DNA of 48,858 bases from Chloroflexota bacterium (GTDB lineage Bacteria; Chloroflexota; Dehalococcoidia; SM23-28-2; JACOUE01): the NCBI GenBank assembly GCA_016178045.1, contig JACOUE010000038.1, positions 1-48,858 on the forward strand. The letters run 5' to 3'. The notes beneath the pieces were generated by a model that did no database searches, was not told the origin of the DNA, and saw nothing but the letters and a program-made list of their open reading frames with translations. The first letter of the stretch is position 1; each line of letters begins with the position of its first letter. Of the stretch, positions 1 to 8,671 are shown in pieces. The translations under genes were made by a program, and so were the position numbers.

Positions 1-2
1 GG

Positions 3-110
3 CACCGCGGTCATCTCGTCGCGCAACTCCCCCACGTCGACAAGGCCAGACTCCGCGATGCACCATTGACCGTGCAACAAGTGATAGAGGACATTCTACC
101 TGCGACGTAA
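3..110 (+). mobile_element. Possible 3' end of a transposase-like CDS with terminal repeats (window-edge fragment)
   Basis: Frame 3 is open from the window edge and ends ...LTVQQVIEDILPAT* at 108-110. It is followed by an imperfect direct repeat, gacattctacctgcgacg (90-107) and gtcattctagctgcgacg (116-133), with a 26-bp period. This resembles multi-repeat ends of IS21/IS481-like elements. Confidence 0.3.
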
Positions 111-164
111 AGGCGGTCATTCTAGCTGCGACGCGACAGTGGAGAGAGGGGGAGGAAGGCGGGC

Positions 165-1487
165 CTAGCTGGCGGCGATGTCGCTGGGGCCGCGGTGGCG
201 CGCCGGTTCAGCCTCTACGCCGGCGATGGCTCGCATTAGCTGGAGGTGGTCGCGCAGATAGCGGGTCACCAGGAAGTTGCCCCGCACGTGCTCGCGGCCC
301 GCCTCGCCCAGACGGCGGCCCAGCTCGGGCTGCCGCAGGAGCCGCAGCGTCCGCTCCGCCGCCTCGTCGATGCTGTTCACCAGGAAGCCGGTCTTCCCGT
401 CCAGGACCTGGAGGGGGATGCCGCCCACGTTCGCGGCCACGACCGGCCGCTCCTTCCACAGCGCCTCCGCTATCACCAGCCCGAACCCTTCGCGCACGGA
501 CTTCTGAATGACGACGCTCGCCGCCCGCTGGAAGGCGTTGACCTCCCTGTCGCCGACGCCGTTGACGTTGGAGAGGAGGTGGATGTCGTAGTCCTCGCCG
601 GCCTTGCGCGCCGTCCGCTCCAGGTAGGACCAGCCCTCGGGGTCGTCGTGGGCCATGGGGGCGATGAGGACCAGCTGCACCGAGGGTTCTTCTTCCTTCA
701 CACTCCGGTAGGCGTCGATGACGCCCAGGGGGTCCTTCCACGGGTCGAAGCGCGAGACCTGCAGGAGCAGCGGCCGGCCCGCGTCGATGCCGTACCGCGC
801 GAGCACCTCCGTCACGGTGCCGTTGGTCAGGGCGACGTTCTTCGGGCTCAGAGGGTCGATCCCGGGAGGTATGGCGAACACCTGCGGGCCCTTGAGCCCG
901 TTCTTGGCGAACTCCGGCAGGGTGAACACCACGCCGTCGTACTGCTCCACGTAAGGCCGCATGAACTCCCACAACTCCGACCGGGCCGTCGACAGGTCGA
1001 CGTGGCAGCGCCACACCCAGCGGCCGCGCTTACCGTGCTCCTCCGCCAGCACCGCCAGGAGGCCCAGCGGTTGCTGGTCGTGGACGTAGACGAAGTCGTA
1101 CTCCTGGTCGAAGAGGGCGGCGTTGAGGCGGCTGAAGCGGAGCCAGGTCTCCTTCATCTCGTTCGTCCAGGTGACGGGCATTCCCTGGAGGCCGTTGTGC
1201 ATGGACTTGGTGACGGCGAAGAGGTCCTGATCCCCGCGGATGACCTGCCACTCCGCCCTCAGGCCGAGGGTGTTGAGGAGAGGCACCAGCGCCGAGAGGA
1301 GCTCGGCGACGCCACCGCCGAAGGCGGTGGAGTTGAGGTGAAGGACGCGGGCGCCGCGGAGGGGCCGGGCCAGGGCGCGGATCTCCTCGAGGCGCTCCTC
1401 CCCGACGATTCGACGGTAATCGGACAGGCGTTTAGCGGGCAGGGGGACATTACCGAACATGAGGGGTGGCCCTTGGCAACACGGCAC
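165..1487 (-). CDS. treT: GT4-family glycosyltransferase, trehalose synthase (TreT)-like
   Basis: 440 aa; motifs HLNSTAFGGGVAELL, VYVHDQQPLGLL, REGFGLVIAEALWKERPVVAANVGGIPLQV, typical of TreT/trehalose phosphorylase-type GT4 enzymes. Confidence 0.8.
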   Translation of the reverse strand: MPCCQGPPLMFGNVPLPAKRLSDYRRIVGEERLEEIRALARPLRGARVLHLNSTAFGGGVAELLSALVPLLNTLGLRAEWQVIRGDQDLFAVTKSMHNGLQGMPVTWTNEMKETWLRFSRLNAALFDQEYDFVYVHDQQPLGLLAVLAEEHGKRGRWVWRCHVDLSTARSELWEFMRPYVEQYDGVVFTLPEFAKNGLKGPQVFAIPPGIDPLSPKNVALTNGTVTEVLARYGIDAGRPLLLQVSRFDPWKDPLGVIDAYRSVKEEEPSVQLVLIAPMAHDDPEGWSYLERTARKAGEDYDIHLLSNVNGVGDREVNAFQRAASVVIQKSVREGFGLVIAEALWKERPVVAANVGGIPLQVLDGKTGFLVNSIDEAAERTLRLLRQPELGRRLGEAGREHVRGNFLVTRYLRDHLQLMRAIAGVEAEPARHRGPSDIAAS

Positions 1488-1673
1488 TCATCGCATCACT
1501 GCTAACGCTCTATTTAGGCTAACGCCCCTGTTTCTTACACGTTAGTCCTTGGGGGGAAATTTACGGTGTAATTCTTGCGTTGTTATCTGGGCGAGCGCTT
1601 AGTTCGAGCCATCCAGAGTAACAGCCTTCGGCCAGCCTGCGTCTTGCTATGTGAAAGTCGGGAACACTGTTTC

Positions 1674-2918
1674 ATGGCCACCGCCGTCGAGGCTTACGAC
1701 ATTCCGGAACACCGCGAGGCGGCCACTGCCTCCGTGGATGCTCCCGTCTCCGTGCCCGATCCCCTGACCCAGGTGCGGACGCTGAAGCGCTGGACGCAGA
1801 TCGGCGTGTACGGCGCCATTACCGGCACTGTGCCGCTGTACCTGTTCGTGCTCGGGTTCACGCTCTGGCAGGAAACGGCGAGCTACATCACCGGACTCAT
1901 CATCGCCACGGCAGCTATTGAGGGTGCCTTCGCCCAGATGTACAGGCTGCGGAAGCGCAGCGCCTATCCGGGCCTCCTGGTGATGGAGCTGGGCGGGATG
2001 CAGAAAGTGTCCTCCGCCGTCGAGCGGAGCCTGCGGGTGATCCAGCACGTGATGAGGGTACGGGCCTCTTTCCTTGCCCTCCGTGTGGACGACGAGAACG
2101 TCAACCTGATCTCTGTTCTGGGGATGAGCCGGATCAACTCCGAGCGCTTCGTCCAGGTAGGAGCGCCGAACCTCCGTGAGGCGCTGGAGAGCGGGCAGCC
2201 GGCGGCGTTCCGGCCGGCCAGCGCCCTCCTGCTGGAGGCGATGGTCGGGCCCAAGGAGAGGATGATGTTCGTCCCGGTCCTGGCGTTGCAAAAGCCTATC
2301 GGCGTCCTTGGTCTGCTCGGCCACGAGGGCAACAGCGACATAAAGGACGTCCAGCTGCTGCGGACCATGGGCATCGCCCTGGGGCTTTCCCTGGAGAACC
2401 TGCGGCAGAAGGAAGAGCTGCGGGAGATGGCGGCCGTGGACGAGCTCACCCTGGTCTACAACCGCCGCTACTTCTTCGAGCAGATGGAACGGGAGATGGC
2501 GGCGGCCGAGCGCTACGCGACGCCCCTGGCCCTGCTGATCGTCGACATGGACGGCCTCAAGCACGTGAACGATACCTTCGGGCACGCCGCCGGCGACGCG
2601 GCGCTTCGCGCCCTGGCCCAGCGTCTCGTGCGCTTTTCTCGGGCCGCCGACATAGTCGCCCGCGTGGGCGGCGACGAGTTCGCCGTGATCCTGCCGCGGA
2701 CCAGCAAGGAAGCCGCGGGCGAGATCGCCGGTCGCATACGCGAGGCGGTAGCCCGTGAGGGCGTAGCGGCGGCGGAGGGCGTCTCCCTCCCGGTCAGCGT
2801 CTGCGCCGGCCACGCCGCCTTCCCGGACGACGCCGAGGACATGGAGAGCCTCCTGCGTCAGGCCGACGCGAGCATGTACTGCGCCAAGGCCGCCCTCCAG
2901 AGCGTCGTTCGCAGCTAG
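1674..2918 (+). CDS. GGDEF-domain diguanylate cyclase with N-terminal TM helices and a GAF-like region
   Basis: RVGGDEFAVILPRT motif; two hydrophobic segments at the N-terminus. The ORF opens at 1575, but ATG 1674 (MATAVEAYD) is a plausible start. Confidence 0.85.
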   Translation: MATAVEAYDIPEHREAATASVDAPVSVPDPLTQVRTLKRWTQIGVYGAITGTVPLYLFVLGFTLWQETASYITGLIIATAAIEGAFAQMYRLRKRSAYPGLLVMELGGMQKVSSAVERSLRVIQHVMRVRASFLALRVDDENVNLISVLGMSRINSERFVQVGAPNLREALESGQPAAFRPASALLLEAMVGPKERMMFVPVLALQKPIGVLGLLGHEGNSDIKDVQLLRTMGIALGLSLENLRQKEELREMAAVDELTLVYNRRYFFEQMEREMAAAERYATPLALLIVDMDGLKHVNDTFGHAAGDAALRALAQRLVRFSRAADIVARVGGDEFAVILPRTSKEAAGEIAGRIREAVAREGVAAAEGVSLPVSVCAGHAAFPDDAEDMESLLRQADASMYCAKAALQSVVRS

Positions 2919-2971
2919 CGCCTGCCGCCGTCCTAGGCCCGCCCGTAACAAAGCCACCTCTCATTTGTTTA

Positions 2972-3978
2972 ATGTCCAGGGAGGAGCACCCCGTGCAAGA
3001 CGCCAGCCGCACCCGGTTTCGCATTCTCGTCGTCGACCCTGAGCCGGACAGCCGGGCCGAGGTGCAGAACCTCCTCGTCCAATCGCGCCACATCGTCGTG
3101 GGCGGCATGGACTACGGTGACGAGACCGTCTCCCTGGCCCGGGAGTTCGCCCCCGAGGTCGTCCTCGTCAGCGTCGCCGACCCCACCGACGCTGCCCTGG
3201 AGGCTATCAGGACGGCAGGACCACCTTTGCCGCCGCCCTAGCCGCCGCCCTCGCGCGCCGCGACAGGCGGGCCGTGGCTCTCGTCGACCTGGACACCGTC
3301 TTCGGCAACGTGGCGGCGCTCATGGGAGTCGCCTGCCAGACAACTTTCTTCGATCTGATCCAGCGCGTGGATTCCCTGGACGAGAGCACCCTGGCCCAGC
3401 ACCTGGCCCCTCACCGCTCCGGCGTCAGGGTGCTACCGGCGTCCTCGCAGCCTTCCGACTGGCGCCGCCTTGACTCCGACGCCGTCGTGCGCCTGCTAAA
3501 GCTCCTGGCCCACGCCCACGACTTCGTCATCCTCGACGCCCCGGCCACCTTCACAGACACCGTGGCCGTGGCCCTGGAACACGCCAGCCACATCATCCTG
3601 GTCACCAGCCTCGACGCTACCAGCGTCCGGGCCACGCGCGACCTGCTCGCCTTTCTGGGCTCATCGCCCCCGACCAGTGACAAGGTCCGCATAGTGGTGA
3701 ACCACGACTCGCCGGTCGCCGCCGTGCGAGAACCGGAAGTGGCCGCGGCACTGGGACGCGAGATCTTCTGGTCCCTTCCCTACGATCAGCGGGTGCGGGC
3801 CTCCGCCCAGCTGGGGCAGGCCGAATCGGACGGCATCTTCGATGGCTCGCGCCTGGCCGAGTCGGTTTCCAATCTGGCCGACCAGTTCGACCGGCTGTAC
3901 ACGAGCCGCGGCCGGCCGGCGGCGCCGCCGGCCAAGCGGGGCCTGCGCAGCCTCCTCTTCGGCTCCGAAGACGAGTAG
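2972..3978 (+). pseudogene. CpaE/MinD-like ATPase with N-terminal receiver-like domain, internally deleted and out of frame
   Basis: 2972-3241 encodes a receiver-like N-terminus (FRILVVDPEPDSRAEVQNLL...VVLVSVADPTDAALEAIRTAG) that then goes out of frame. The 3274 frame, extended upstream, reads DGRTTFAAALAAALARRDRRAVALVDLDTVFGN, keeping only the tail of a Walker A region. The rest is CpaE-like (DFVILDAPATFTDT). Confidence 0.7.
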
Positions 3979-3998
3979 GTCACGCCCCGGCGGGGCTG

Positions 3999-4115
3999 GT
4001 CATCGCGAGCCTGCCTGCCGGCAGGCAGGCGGAGCGAAGCGATCTCACGTTACCAATGGGAGTCGGGCCTTCTGAGTCGGCAGATTGCTTCGGGGCTTTC
4101 GCCCCTGGCAATGAC
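3999..4115. repeat. MITE/REP-like imperfect inverted-repeat element
   Basis: Outer arms gtcatcgcgag (3999-4009) / ctggcaatgac (4105-4115), 9/11 complementary. Inner arms gaagcgatct (4036-4045) / agattgcttc (4082-4091), 9/10. It contains a perfect 22-bp palindrome gcctgcctgccggcaggcaggc (4009-4030). Confidence 0.65.
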
Positions 4116-4203
4116 GGCGGGCCGTGGTCCCATGATACCGTCGCTTTGACGGATTCCGCCGCCGGCGCTACACTGGCAGCGTCACGCCGAGGGGACGCCT
4201 TGC

Positions 4204-5588
4204 ATGGAACAGCAAATCCGCTTCTGCACCACCGCCGACGGCGTCCGCATCGCCTACGCGACCGTTGGTCAGGGGCCGCCGCTGGTTCGCGTGCTCGGCT
4301 GGTGTACTCACCTAGAGCTAGAGCAAGGGTTCCCCGACTGGCGGCGGTTCTTCACCGGTGGCCTGCTGGCCAGGAACCATCTCTTAGTGCGCTACGACGG
4401 TCGGGGCATGGGCCTCTCCGACCGTGATGTCCAGGACTTCAGCCTGGACGCGAAGGTGACGGACCTGGAAGCCGTGATCGATGCTCTCGAGCTGGAAAGG
4501 TGCGCCATTTTCGGTCTGTCTGAGGGCGGGCCGACCGCCATCGCCTATACTGCCCGGCATCCCGAGCGGGTTAGCCGCTTAGTCCTGTACGGCTCGTTCG
4601 CCCGCAACCCCGAGGATGCTGAGGGACGCCAGACGGTGGAGACGATGATCGCTCTGGTTCGGCAAGGCTGGGGTTCGGACCAGCCGGCCTGGCGAATGTT
4701 TTCCACCGGCTTGTTTATGCCCGACGCGAGCGGAGGTGCGATCCGCGGGTTCACCGAGTTTCAGCGTGTCGCCAGCTCGGGGGAAAACGTCGCCGCTATG
4801 CTGTCGGCGCTGCTCCAGTTCGACGTCACAGGGCTTCTTCCCCAGATTAAGGTTCCGACCCTGGTGATTCACAGGCGGAACGAGAGCGCGATACCCTTTG
4901 ATCGCGGCCGGGAGCTGGCCGCTCTCATACCTGGGGCTCGATTCCTGCCCCTAGAAGGCAGAAATCACATCATGCAGCCCGACGAACCGGAGAACGAGAT
5001 ATTCCGGAAGGCGGTTGAGGAGTTCCTCGCCGAGGACGGAACAGCCGCGAAGGGCAAAGCGCGAAAGTCGGCGCCGCCGTCCGGCCTTGTCACGCTCCTC
5101 TTCACGGACATGGAGGGCTCCACCGCCGTTACCCAGCGCCTGGGCGACGCCGGGGCGCAAGAGGTACTGCGCACCCACAACACGGTCATCCGCGATGCCC
5201 TCAAGGCCCACGCCGGCTCGCAGATCAAGCACACGGGCGACGGTGTGATGGCCTCCTTCCCCTCCGCCTCGCGCGCCTTAGAGTGCGCTATCGCCATTCA
5301 GCGGGCGTTCGCGGAGCACAACGAAGCTGGGTCCGAGACTCCCATTCGGGTGCGCATCGGGCTGAACGCGGGGGAGCCGGTGGCGGAGGACGCCGATCTG
5401 TTTGGGGCGCCGCCGTGCAACTGGCGGCCCGCATCTGCGCCCAGGCGCAGCCGGGGCAGATCCTGGCCGCCAACGTCGTGCGGGAGCTGTCGGCCGGTAA
5501 GGGCTTCCTCTTCTCCGACCAAGGGGACGTTGCCCTGCGCGGCTTCGAGGACCCGGTCCGCTTGTTCGACGTGCGCTGGGCCCCGTAG
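4204..5588 (+). pseudogene. Alpha/beta hydrolase fused to class III adenylate/guanylate cyclase; one apparent frameshift near 5404-5407
   Basis: Hydrolase: YDGRGMGLSD, FGLSEGGPTAIAY, GRNHIMQPDEP. Cyclase: VTLLFTDMEGSTAVTQRLGD, IKHTGDGVMASFPS, VRIGLNAGEPV. Homology then moves to the frame of ORF 5283-5588 (GAAVQLAARICAQAQPGQILAANVVREL). The junction lies in TTTGGGGCGCC. Confidence 0.75.
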
Positions 5589-5631
5589 AAGATTGCCCTC
5601 GCGCCGCGCTCCGTGCTACCCTGACCCCGCT

Positions 5632-7359
5632 ATGGCCATCGATTACGCGTCTCTCGACTCCGCCGTCGGCCTCAACTGGTACCTGACCGACCCCGACCTC
5701 CGCACTCTTATGGACCGCTACGTCCCGCCGGAGAGGCGGCAGTGGGCGGAGGGGCACCTGGTGCGCTGGGGCGAGTTGTGCGGCGGCCCCATCGCCCGCC
5801 GGGCCGAGATCATCGACAGGAACCCGCCCCGCCTCCGCCGCTATGACGAGTGGGGCAACGAGGTGTTCGAGGTGGTGCACCACCCGGACGCCGTCGCCGT
5901 CAAGCGCGACATCTGGGAGCAGGGGCCGCAGGCCCTCGAAAGCCGCGGCGAAGAGATGCCGACGGCCCTGGGCAGCGCCTTCACCTACCTCCTGAGCCAG
6001 GCGGACACCGGCATGGTCTGCGCCACCGGCATGACCGGCGGCGTCGCCGCCCTGGTCGACCGCTACGCCCCCCAGGGCCTGCGCGAGCTCCTCCTCGCCC
6101 GCCTGCGGGCCGCCGCCTTCGACGACGGCTGGGACGGCGCCATGTTCATGACCGAGATCCGCGGCGGCTCCGACCTGGCCCAGAGCGAGACCAAGGCGAC
6201 CCCGGACGGCGATACGTGGCGCCTCAACGGCTCCAAGTGGTTCTGCTCCAACGTCGACGCCGGGGCCATCGTCACGCTGGCCAGGCCCGAGGGAGCGCCC
6301 CCCGGCCTGGCCGGACTGGCGCTGTTCCTCGTCCCCGCCGCCCGCGCCGACGGCTCCCGCAACGGCATCGTCATCAAGCGAATCAAGGACAAGCTGGGCA
6401 CGCGCTCCGTCCCCACCGCCGAGGTGGACTTCGTGGATGCTGAGGCGCACGCCCTTAGCAGCCCCGGGGCCCAGGCCTCGGAGGCCCGCGGCCTCAACCG
6501 CATGATGAGCATGGTGAACGGCTCGCGGTTGGGGGTGGCGTTCATGGGGCTGGGGATAGCGCGACGCTCGTTCTTGGAGGCGGCCATGTACGCCGCCCGC
6601 CGCCAGGCCTTCGGCAGGCGCTTGGATGAGCTGCCGCTGGTGCGGCGGACGCTGGTGCAGATGGTGGTGGAGGTGGAGGCGGCCGCCGTCCTCTGCTTCG
6701 AGACGTCGTCCCTGGCGGCCGAGCGCGGCGACGAGGAATCGCGCCGTCTCTACCGCATCCTGGTGCCGGTCTCGAAGCTCCGCGCCGCCCGCGCCGGGCT
6801 GGAGCTGGCCAGCCAGGGCCTCGAGATCCTGGGCGGCAACGGCTACATCGAGGACTGGCCCACCGCCCGCCTCTTCCGCGACGCCCAGTGCCACACTATC
6901 TGGGAGGGGACGGAGAACATCATCTCCCTGGACGTGCTGCGGGCGATGCGTAAGGAGGACGCCCACGATGCCCTCCTCGCGCGCGTCGACGCCGCCCTCG
7001 AGCCCGCCGGCGGCCCACTGGCGCCGCTGCGGGAGGTGGTCCGCGGTGAGCGCGAGGAGGTCGGCCGGGCGGTCGCCTTCCTGGAGCAAGCCCCGGAAGA
7101 CGTCCGCCAGCTGCAGGCCCGCACTTTGGGGAGCTGGCTCGCCGACGTCACGCAGGCCGCCCTCCTGCTCGAGCAGGCGGCGGACGAGCTGAAGGGCGGT
7201 TCGGCGCGGAAGGCGGCCGTCGCGCGGTTCTTCGTGCAGGAGCACCTGGCGCCCAAAGACATGCGCGGCATCTCCGAGGACCGCTCGGCGCTGGCGCTGT
7301 TCGACGCCGTCACGCGCTACGAGCGGCTGGACCCGGCGGCGCTGCCCTCAGACCTGTGA
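5632..7359 (+). CDS. Acyl-CoA dehydrogenase family protein
   Basis: ATG 5632 (MAIDYASLDS). Motifs: FMTEIRGGSDLAQSETKA, WRLNGSKWFCSN, QGLEILGGNGYIEDWPTARLFRDAQCHTIWEGTENI. Confidence 0.9.
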   Translation: MAIDYASLDSAVGLNWYLTDPDLRTLMDRYVPPERRQWAEGHLVRWGELCGGPIARRAEIIDRNPPRLRRYDEWGNEVFEVVHHPDAVAVKRDIWEQGPQALESRGEEMPTALGSAFTYLLSQADTGMVCATGMTGGVAALVDRYAPQGLRELLLARLRAAAFDDGWDGAMFMTEIRGGSDLAQSETKATPDGDTWRLNGSKWFCSNVDAGAIVTLARPEGAPPGLAGLALFLVPAARADGSRNGIVIKRIKDKLGTRSVPTAEVDFVDAEAHALSSPGAQASEARGLNRMMSMVNGSRLGVAFMGLGIARRSFLEAAMYAARRQAFGRRLDELPLVRRTLVQMVVEVEAAAVLCFETSSLAAERGDEESRRLYRILVPVSKLRAARAGLELASQGLEILGGNGYIEDWPTARLFRDAQCHTIWEGTENIISLDVLRAMRKEDAHDALLARVDAALEPAGGPLAPLREVVRGEREEVGRAVAFLEQAPEDVRQLQARTLGSWLADVTQAALLLEQAADELKGGSARKAAVARFFVQEHLAPKDMRGISEDRSALALFDAVTRYERLDPAALPSDL

Positions 7360-7472
7360 CCTCCCTGCGTGACTTTTGTCCCATCCAGATCGGGACATAC
7401 GGCTCTTTCTCCAGATATGCGCCGGCCCCATGCTGATGTTAGGCTAGAACGTTCCGAAGAAAGGAGCGGGCC

Positions 7473-8006
7473 ATGGAGGTAAGCAACCGCGAGACCTGGG
7501 CGGCCCTTCACGGGATGTTCTTCGGCGCCATCTTCCTGATTGCGTTCGCGGGAGGGCTGGCGGGGCTGTGGAGCCTGCGACCGGAGTGGGTAACAGTCAA
7601 CGGGATCAGAGAGCGAATGTTCCGGCTTAAGGTCGGCGTGAGCGTGATGGCCGCCGTCGCCTGGGTGACGGTGGTAACCGGTACCTGGATCGTCTACCCC
7701 TGGTACAGGGCTGCACCGCCGGAGGATGCGACGGACCTCAGCAAGTACCCCAGAAGCCTGCTGCTTGAGACGCCGGGCAAGGAGCAGTGGCATACCTTCG
7801 GGATGGAATGGAAAGAGCACGTTGCCTGGATGTCTCCGATCCTGGCAACGGCTGTGGCGTTCATCGTCCTTTACTATGGAAACCAGCTCATCGTCGATAA
7901 GAAGCTGCGCTACGCCAGCATCGTGCTCTATATTCTCGCCTTCGCCGCGGCCGGCGTCGCCGGTGCCCTGGGCGCCTTCATCACGAAGGCGGCCCCGATC
8001 CTGTAG
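7473..8006 (+). CDS. Hypothetical multi-TM membrane protein
   Basis: 177 aa with about four hydrophobic helices; RBS gaaaggagcgggcc before ATG. Confidence 0.75.
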   Translation: MEVSNRETWAALHGMFFGAIFLIAFAGGLAGLWSLRPEWVTVNGIRERMFRLKVGVSVMAAVAWVTVVTGTWIVYPWYRAAPPEDATDLSKYPRSLLLETPGKEQWHTFGMEWKEHVAWMSPILATAVAFIVLYYGNQLIVDKKLRYASIVLYILAFAAAGVAGALGAFITKAAPIL

Positions 8007-8015
8007 GAGGAAGCC

Positions 8016-8414
8016 ATGGCAACGATTAGAGTCGAACGTGCGGATGGGCGGACCGTCGACGAAATCGAGTGGAAGGCCGAAGAGCTGGAGATCGTTGAGC
8101 GCCCCAACGGGGCGGCAGCGGCGGCCATCCTCTCGGCTGGTTTCGGCGCCCTCGTCCTGGGTCTTCTCGCCAGTCTCTCCGAGGCCAGCACCGCCGCCCA
8201 CGACTGGTTCGACTTTCAGGCGCGTGTGGGGCCCCTGAGCGGGAAGACTATCATGTCGGTCGTCGCCTACGTCGCGTCCTGGGCGGTGCTCGCTCCCGTG
8301 ATGTGGAAGCGGAGCTTCGCCCTCAATACGGTCTTCGTGATCGCGGCGGTCCTGATCGGCGCCGGACTGGTCGGCACCTTCCCCAAGTTCTTCGAACTGT
8401 TCGCCCCCGAATAG
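8016..8414 (+). CDS. Hypothetical membrane protein (about three TM)
   Basis: 132 aa; RBS aggagg before ATG 8016; 9 bp downstream of the previous gene. Confidence 0.75.
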   Translation: MATIRVERADGRTVDEIEWKAEELEIVERPNGAAAAAILSAGFGALVLGLLASLSEASTAAHDWFDFQARVGPLSGKTIMSVVAYVASWAVLAPVMWKRSFALNTVFVIAAVLIGAGLVGTFPKFFELFAPE

Positions 8415-8432
8415 ACGCCGCCGGCGGGACGA

Positions 8433-8645
8433 CTACGGGACGTCGAACTCGGTCTCTTCGCCGTCGAGCCCGACCTTGATGGTGATATTGCGGTCGTCGC
8501 CGGGGAACTCGTAGGCCACATTCCCCGTCCACTTGTTCCAGACGAGGGTACGCATGTCTTCGTCCAGAAGCACGTAGGCGGTGAAAGCTAAGGCGAAGAC
8601 GGTGATGATCGTCCCAATCGGCAGGAAGAAGCGAAACGGGATCAC
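8433..8645 (-). CDS. Hypothetical small single-TM protein
   Basis: GTG start at 8645 preceded by aaggaggtgg; VIPFRFFLPIGTIITVFALAFTAYVLLDEDMRTLVWNKWTGNVAYEFPGDDRNITIKVGLDGEETEFDVP. Confidence 0.65.
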   Translation of the reverse strand: MIPFRFFLPIGTIITVFALAFTAYVLLDEDMRTLVWNKWTGNVAYEFPGDDRNITIKVGLDGEETEFDVP

Positions 8646-8671
8646 GGCGTCCACCTCCTTCCGGCCCTGCG

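Noticed and set aside
246-1505. 419-aa + strand ORF opposite treT, and the 208-1014 minus ORF
   Set aside because: Shadow ORFs of the glycosyltransferase; Arg/Ala/Gly/His-rich with no domain signal.
5401-5407. TTTGGGG as a programmed -1 slippery heptamer
   Set aside because: The zero frame reads TTT GGG G, not X XXY YYZ, so the canonical tandem-slip geometry is not met.
5278-7245. 655-aa minus-strand ORF
   Set aside because: Antisense shadow of the acyl-CoA dehydrogenase gene; typical high-GC artefact.
4204-7359. A single 1051-aa hydrolase-cyclase-acyl-CoA dehydrogenase fusion as listed in the ORF track
   Set aside because: The middle part (APPCNWRPASAPRRSRGRSW...) is out-of-frame translation. 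The true cyclase C-terminus is in another frame (5283-5588), and the dehydrogenase has its own ATG at 5632. The fusion results from the frameshift.
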